From the NCBI RefSeq assembly GCF_030463565.1, contig NC_134662.1:4503001-4567000 (forward strand): a DNA stretch of 64,000 nucleotides, given 5' to 3'. The notes under the pieces were generated by a model. That model was not told the DNA's origin. It was given only the letters and a program-made list of their open reading frames with translations, and ran no database searches. Below are positions 57,879 through 64,000 of this stretch, one piece after another. This DNA comes from Pelecanus crispus (Eukaryota; Chordata; Aves; Pelecaniformes; Pelecanidae). How positions within the stretch are numbered: position 1 is the first letter of the stretch; the number at the start of each line of letters is the position of its first letter. The position numbers and the translations under genes were made by a program.

Positions 57879-60359
57879 GTGAGGAGCCGCCCGCGCCGCG
57901 GGGACTAACGGGGGGAGGCCGCCGGAGAGCGGGGCGGGGACGGCCGGTGCAGGCCGCGGCCTGGCGGAGCCCCCGGCCCGGCCCTCCCCTGCCCGGGGCC
58001 CCTCGCGGCCCGCTGCGGCCCGGGCGGCAGGGCCCGGCGGGGCTGGGCGGGGGGCGCCTGGGCGGCTCGGAGGGGGCCACGGGCAGGGCGGGGGGGTCGG
58101 GGGGGGCGATGGGGATGGGGGTGAGGGCCCTGAGGGGCTGGGGGGGGGCTGGGGGTGCAGGTGAGGGAGTTGGGGGCGAGGGGGCCCCAGGGCAGGGGCC
58201 CGGGGGGCCAAAGGGGGGGCTGGGGTCGGAGGCGCCGGAGTGGGGGGGCTGTAGGGGTGCTGGGGCCCTGAGAGTTTGGGGCTGGCGGTGAGGGGCGCCT
58301 GGGCAGGGGTTGGGGGGCGCTGGGGGCCGGGGAGGGTGCTGGCCCCGGAGGTGGAGGGGTTGGGAGGCCCTGGGGGTGCTGGGAGGCCCGTGGGTGTGAG
58401 GGGGGAGTTGGGCTGGCGCCACGGGGTTGGGAGGGTGCTGGGGTCCAAGGCTGGGAGAAGGGGACCCTCTGGGCAGGTCGGGGGGGGGGGGGGGCTGGGT
58501 GCGGGTTAAGGGGCTCCTTGGTGGGCAAGGAAGGCCCTGGGGGTGCTGGAGCTTGTGGTGGAGGGGCGAAGGATGGGGTGAGCGGCTGGGAGGGTGTCCA
58601 GTGGGGATCGCAGGGTGCTGGTGGGCCGGGGGGTAGAATTCCTGCATGAGAAGGGGACCTGGGGGTGGGCGCAGAGAGGAGCTGTGCTGTATCGCGGTGG
58701 GGGGCCCCGAGGTTTTGGGGTGAGCTGCAGCCCGAGGGTGTTGGGTGGAAGGGGCTGTCGTGACGGAGGTGGGGGGCAGTGGGGTGTGTGGCTGGAGCGG
58801 GGGTGGCGAGGGGCGTCTCGGGCTTTCGGGTGGATGAGATGAGAGGGGGCAGTGGGAACCCGTGAGAGATGCAGCTCAGTGCCAGCTCGCTTTGGAAGTT
58901 GGGTGACTTAGCAGGGAACGGGGTCTGGACACTCTTTTGGGGTCTAAAAGGAGGTTGGGAAGCTTGTCAGAAGGTCTAACGTCACATAATCTACTTGTTT
59001 TTTCTGTGCGTGAGTTAACGGTGGGTTGGTATAGAGAGGTTGTGGAGAGAAGGGGAAAACAACTGGAGGAGTTGATGGCTGGTGAAGGATAGCAACGGTA
59101 GCCTGCCTGTTCTGGGCAGGACTTTGGAGGCATTAGTGAATTGTAGTGCATGGGTTATATAAAGGAGGGGTAGCTGCAGTATCTGGATTTTCTGTATTGT
59201 TGAGGTAGAGCGAAGTAGAGGAGATAAGTGGGTGCCGCAGACAAAGAGAGAAATCTGTCTCCTTCTCCTCATTTCTAAATAGAAGTGTGCGGAATGAAAA
59301 GCCGGATACTGGCGGGTGTCCTTTAGGAGGTTGAGGAAGGGAAGCGAGCGTGTGTGTGTAGGTAAGTGGGGACTGGAAGGTGTCACGGTGCCTGGTCGGG
59401 GAGCTGGAGCTGGGCACCTGGTCTCCTCTGCAGCTCGTTTTCAACAGTGCTGGAGCAGGTGAATGGGATTTACCTCTGTACTGGGCCATGGCCATCAGGT
59501 GTGGCCTTAAATAAAAGCCGAATGGACTGTGATAGAGCTGCGTTCTGCTCCAAGATACCTTCTCTGTTGTAAATGAGGCAGGAAGTTATTGTGGCTTTTA
59601 AAAGTGTTGAATTACCTTTAATGGGTTTGGGTTTTTTGGGGGAAAACTGACAATCTTCAGGTTTGTTTATAGCTGTGGGCTTCTTGTAAAACTGACCCGG
59701 ACAAGTACAACTGTGGTGATTACTACCAGGAGAAAAGCTGACTTGTGGTAGACCACAGAAGTCAGTAACTTGATATTTAGACTGAGTCTGTAAGTAAACT
59801 TGAGGCCTTTTAGGTAATTGCTTGGTTTTCTTAACGTACTGCTTTTCAGAAACTACTTGCTTCTCAAGCACGTAGTACTGAAGTCAGACCTTCATCCTTC
59901 AGAGGTTTACGCGTGTCTTTAGCTTTCTGCTGCGTGGGACATCCCGTTGTGCGCGGGCAGTTGAGCTGATCGCCGCTGGTTTGGGTTCCAAGTCAGCTGC
60001 GTGGTCAGAATTCGAATATACGGGAGCTCTGTGACTCCGTAGCACCATTTATCATATTCTGGTTGTGGCCAGTATGGGGGAAAATCACCAAAAAAGCTGG
60101 ATCAATATGTTTAAATAGAGCTTATTGTCTGAGAGGTTTTCTTCTGCCATCTGTAGCTGTGAAACAAATGGAAATAGCTCTTTTGTGTGGCTGGAGTATT
60201 GTTGTGGATTTTAATGATTTACACAGGAGGCACATTTCAATGTACCTACCAGTTTTTCTTCTGTATCCGTCTTATCCCTGGATATAATATTTAACTGGTA
60301 TTACTTAAAGTAATTAATGCTTTTTGACATCGAGAGTTATCTTAGGAAGGCATTATCCC

Positions 60360-60615
60360 TCTTTGAAGGTAGGGAAACGGAGGCACACTGGGAGACTGAC
60401 TTCTCTTGGTTTGAACAGGCAAGAAGAATTAATTCGGTGGCCGGGAGAGGAGCGTGTGACTCGGGAGACGTAGGTTTGTCCTCTGCTCATCACACTTCCC
60501 CTGTGGCCGGCCCAACTTCTGCCTTCCTGCCTTATTTCCTTATCTGCGAAATGGAGATAACGGCTCTGCCCTACCTCGTGCGCCGGGAGGTTGTCGTGCC
60601 CTGAAGTTTGTTAGC
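60360..60615 (+). mobile_element. MIR/CORE-type SINE fragment, sense orientation
   Basis: The 3' part reads TATTTCCTTATCTGCGAAAT, then GGAGATAACG, CCCTACCTCGTG and GGAGGTTGTCGTG. This follows the MIR tail order (cctcatctgtaaaatggggataa...cctacctcatagggttgttgtg). Diverged; identified from memory of the consensus. Confidence 0.6.
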
Positions 60616-62945
60616 GTAACGAGGCGAGTGCCTGGCTCCCGGACCTGCGGTCCTGCTGCTTGTCCCTGGACTCTGTTCCAGAGGAACTGGTCACTCCGTC
60701 CTTTGGAAAACACCGATCTTTATTGCTGGCAACTGCCGTTCTCTGCTTCCTCGCGTGCGAGTCGGGCACTCGAAGTTGTCGCTGTCGCTAACGGGGAATC
60801 GTGGCTCTCCCTGCCAGAAGCCACCCCATTAGCGCAGCGGTTAGTCTGCGGTGCCATGGGGCTGGCCCTGGCTAATTGCCTTTAGAATGGTCTGGTTTGC
60901 ATGGGGCTTGAAATAGCCGCTTGTCCGCTCGCCGGCGGCTGGGGGAAGCTTTCTTTGACCTCTTCGTGAGGAGGTGGTGAACGGCAGAACTCGAGCTGTC
61001 ACTTAAAAAAAAGCACCTTCTTGCCCTTTCGGCTGTGAAGGTGAGCTCGGGTTGGAAAGATCGGATAGTTTGGTTGTCTTGGGTTTCTAGACCCCAAGGC
61101 AGCTCTGAACTTGCAAGAGTTTCCAAATCGCTCTTCCAGACGCTGCGGGTAGCAGCGAAGCTGGCGAGAGGGATGGCAATCCTGCCGTGCTGTAGGAAGG
61201 CTGTGGGTGGATGACCCAAAAATGATGGTTGCATAAAAAGCAGGGTAAAGGTTTGTAATTGTTTGGGGAATTCTTGCACGGGGAGGGGAGAGCAAGAGGA
61301 AGAAGAGCTTTATAAAATACTGTATCTCTATCAACAGTGGGTCTGGTTTGAAGTAAGGTGCCCACTGTGGCTCCGGCGCTGGCTTGCTCGAGTGGCTGGT
61401 GGGTCCGGCGTTGTTTTCCCCGTCTTCACGAGAAGTCAAAGGAATTGAGATGCGAAGGTCTAATAGTTGAACTTTGAGGTGGAAAGCGCTCTCTGATTGC
61501 TCAAATATCACTCAAATTATTTAATCGGTTTAGCCACAGACCGGAAATCTTCTTGATTTTCCTCTGCATATACAGCGAGTTTCAGAATTTCCCAGTTGTA
61601 GCGTCTCTGACTTCTTTGCACAGCGTGTGTGTCGGTTAGGTCCTCTCACCTGTTGCCAGATAATGTGATATATTATCTTGCTCTCCTATGGATTTCCTAG
61701 CTTGATGTGCAGAATATCAGAAGAAATTAAATTGGGAAGGGAACGAAACTAAAAGAAAACGTAAATCCGGTTCCCTCCTGCTGTGTGGGTCTGACCATCG
61801 TCGCAATACGGGCAAAGCAGCAAAGCTGGAGAGAGCTTTTATTTTTAAAATTAGTTTGGCTTAGTTTGTATTTAAAAATAAATTGCTGGAACTTACAGAG
61901 AACCGGAAGAGCCAGACCTTGCTTTTGGGTACCAGCTGGAAGCATCTGGCTTTGGTGGCCTTGAGCGTGTGTAAGCGATGGGCGCTTTGCTTCAGACGAG
62001 ACTGCTCCGTCCCTTGACGTTAGCTCCAGCCACACAGATTTTGCTGCTGGCACGTATAAGAGTCCCCTGCTATCATCTGCTCGCTTCGGCTTCTTTCTGC
62101 TAAAAGGCCCTTTATTGAAATACCAGAACAAATAGGCCATTGTGCAACACAACCATGTTTTCATTTTAAATACTATTTGTGAAAGTGAAAGTTGCTCACC
62201 ACAGTCTCAAGTTTCTCCTATGTAAATTTTCTCTCCGGCGAACCCATCCATTCGATAAACACTTTAAAATGTTCTTTGTATTGCGCAATTCTGCTGACGG
62301 CTTTCGTCCTTCCTGCTGCCGCTCCTCCAAAATACCTGAAAAGCCATGAACTAATTTAAAACCCGACTAAGAGTGGTCGTGGCGACAAATTTATTTGAAA
62401 AGGCTGAATATAGCGATCCGCAGTTAATTCTTGATGCCGGTGGTGTTCAGCGCAAGCGGCTGTTGTGCGAGAGGAGCGGTTCTTCAGCTGAAGTATGTCT
62501 AATCTTTGTTTTGAGGGGTGTAGGAGCTGGATTTTTCCTGGGAATGAGTTATGAGTTCGGCTGATATTTCAAACTCGAACATGCCTGAAATCTCCAGTAG
62601 TTTTGGATTAGGTTTTTGTTAAATGGGTGGGTAGGGATTGGCTGTGACGTTTAAAATAAAAAAAAAAAAAAAAAAGAGGAAATTCAGGCACACTGTTAAC
62701 TGAGACACAAAACAGGAAATTTAGTTAAGGATTATGCTTTTTTGTAATTTATTGTATGTTTTTCCCCCTTCCTTCTAACAGACAAGAAAAAGTTTTAAAG
62801 TACTCCAGCCTGTGTTGATTCTGTATAATTGAAAACGTTTCTGAATTTGAAGTTAAAGATCTATTATTTTTTAATTGACTTCTGAGAAGCTGTAAAAGCT
62901 GAGAAACCTCAGTAACTCCTGCTTTGTGTTATTTTCATTCTACAG

Positions 62946-62977
62946 AAGGAGGAACAAAAAGCTAAAAAATGGACCGT
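62946..62977 (+). other. Possible 32-base untranslated exon
   Basis: A pyrimidine-rich acceptor (TTATTTTCATTCTACAG, ends 62945) is followed by 32 bases and a donor CCGT|GTAAGA. The segment includes ATG GAC CGT. It could be an alternative 5' UTR exon of the GNG7-like gene. Splice signals are the only support. Confidence 0.25.
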
Positions 62978-64000
62978 GTAAGAGTCATTTTAAAAATATC
63001 TCGCTCCTGATGTGAATGTCCGAGTAGCAAAATGGGCTCTGGCTGGAAGCCAGCATCAGGACTGTGGTCGCCGGGATGGTGGAAGGATGTTCCTGCTCCC
63101 GACACCTCCCCGCTCCCGCTCAGGTGGCAGCCTGGAGATGACAGCTCCTCTCATGGCTCTGGGGAGCAGCCGGCAACTGAGATTGACATTCCACTAATGT
63201 TCTCCAAAAGCTTTTTTTTTTTGGTTTTTTCCTCCCAACTTATCCCCTTCAGGGGGAAGAAAAAAAAAAAAAAAAAATTTAAATATATAGAGTAGTTTGG
63301 GGTTTTTTGAGCCCTGAAGGCTTTTTGTCCATTTCTGCCTCATCCGCTCTTAGAAAAATGCGCAAGGTCTAAATGTTTCTTGTGTATTTTAACCCTTTGC
63401 AGCTTGTCCTCAGATTTTTCTGCTGCAGTTCTGAAACTACAGAAGAGTTTCTCTGTAGACATACCACAGAAACTGCTTTTAGGACGTTATTCCTGCTGTA
63501 GTCATGGTTATTCTCATTTCCTCCAGTCTAAGGATAACTTCTTTTTTTTTTTGCTGGCAACGGATCAGTGTTTATGCTCAATAAATCATGACATATCAGG
63601 GCTTCTCTCTTCAGTTACTCGCTATGAATTATGGTACAATTCCCAAACACAAATGTCGTGATTTTAATGTTACTATGCAACTTTTCTATTGGAAGGAAAA
63701 AAAAAAAGGCCTGAGAGGCTCTTTTTCTACTTTTAGTCAAAGATCCTTAGTTAAGGCCAAGAAATATGACCTTTTTGCTTCTAACTTTGGAAGTATGTCC
63801 GTAAGTGTGATCCTAGCAGCAGATCCTCTTCTGGCCGGTGTGGGATTGAAGCGCATGCGGTCAGCGGTGCCGGGTGTCTGAGCAGATAGCTCCAGGTAAC
63901 GCGCTTCCAGTGATTAAAAGGAACTGGCATCATCAAGGAGCGTCTCGCTCGTCGTGTCTTGGGCAAAAAGTTGGGAAACCATTTTTCTTATAACCCATGA

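Larger units (their letters stand above)
57879..64000 (+). other. GNG7: Long first intron of the GNG7-like gene (continues beyond the window)
   Basis: About the first kilobase is G-rich with frequent GGGG runs; composition then falls to ordinary intronic AT levels. No GNG7 coding exon was recognised. Poly-A runs occur at 62657-62676 and 63260-63277. A possible short untranslated exon and an MIR-like SINE are listed separately. Otherwise nothing recognisable. Confidence 0.5.

Noticed and set aside
57879-64000. GNG7 coding exons
   Set aside because: No sequence resembling a G-gamma protein (coiled coil plus a C-terminal CAAX box) is present; they should lie beyond the window.

Overview
The window looks like a gene-dense, GC-rich stretch of a bird genome, probably a microchromosome (the chicken chr28 / human 19p13.3 gene set). 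Reasons: compact GT-AG introns with vertebrate exon phases; two CR1-type LINE tails; MIR-like SINE fragments; large CpG islands and GC-rich minisatellites; and a run of recognisable vertebrate genes. Names come from remembered family sequences and gene order, because no search could be run.

Layout. 1-5906: 3' part of PCSK4 (+), a subtilisin-like proprotein convertase, with a CR1 fragment in an intron. 7130-8728 (possibly from 8954): a minus-strand CTDSPL2/SCP-like HAD phosphatase-fold gene whose catalytic DxD aspartates are both glutamate. 9884-14145: ADAMTSL5 (-), a secreted TSP1/spacer/netrin matrix protein. 15561-17592: PLK5 (+), a polo-like kinase with a readable kinase domain but no polo boxes found. 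17554-27372: THOP1 (-), thimet oligopeptidase, read completely. 27400-27990: a CpG island shared head-to-head by THOP1 and SGTA, with five NRF1-like sites. 27990-38104: SGTA (+), a TPR co-chaperone, read completely. 39250-44397: SLC39A3/ZIP3 (+), a zinc importer, read completely. 44400-48400: non-coding, with homeodomain-site clusters and a minisatellite. 48500-53543: DIRAS1 (+), a Ras-family GTPase encoded by one coding exon. 53650-57420: non-coding, with Z-DNA-prone and GC-rich tandem repeats. 57516-64000: promoter, first exon and part of a long first intron of a plus-strand gene, which synteny suggests is GNG7.

The genes do not form one pathway. THOP1-SGTA-SLC39A3-DIRAS1-GNG7 matches the human order, inverted as a block. 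PCSK4-ADAMTSL5-PLK5 also follows human order, but its junction to THOP1 does not exist in human, so an evolutionary breakpoint lies just where PLK5 loses its C-terminal half. The most interesting points are the probable pseudophosphatase, the kinase-only PLK5 (human PLK5 is the reverse, with the kinase lost and the polo box kept), a 37-bp-arm hairpin just upstream of PLK5, a hairpin-forming tandem repeat in the DIRAS1 3' UTR, and a pair of candidate homeodomain/E-box enhancers upstream of DIRAS1. I found no prokaryote-like system, CRISPR array, tRNA/rRNA gene or endogenous retrovirus.
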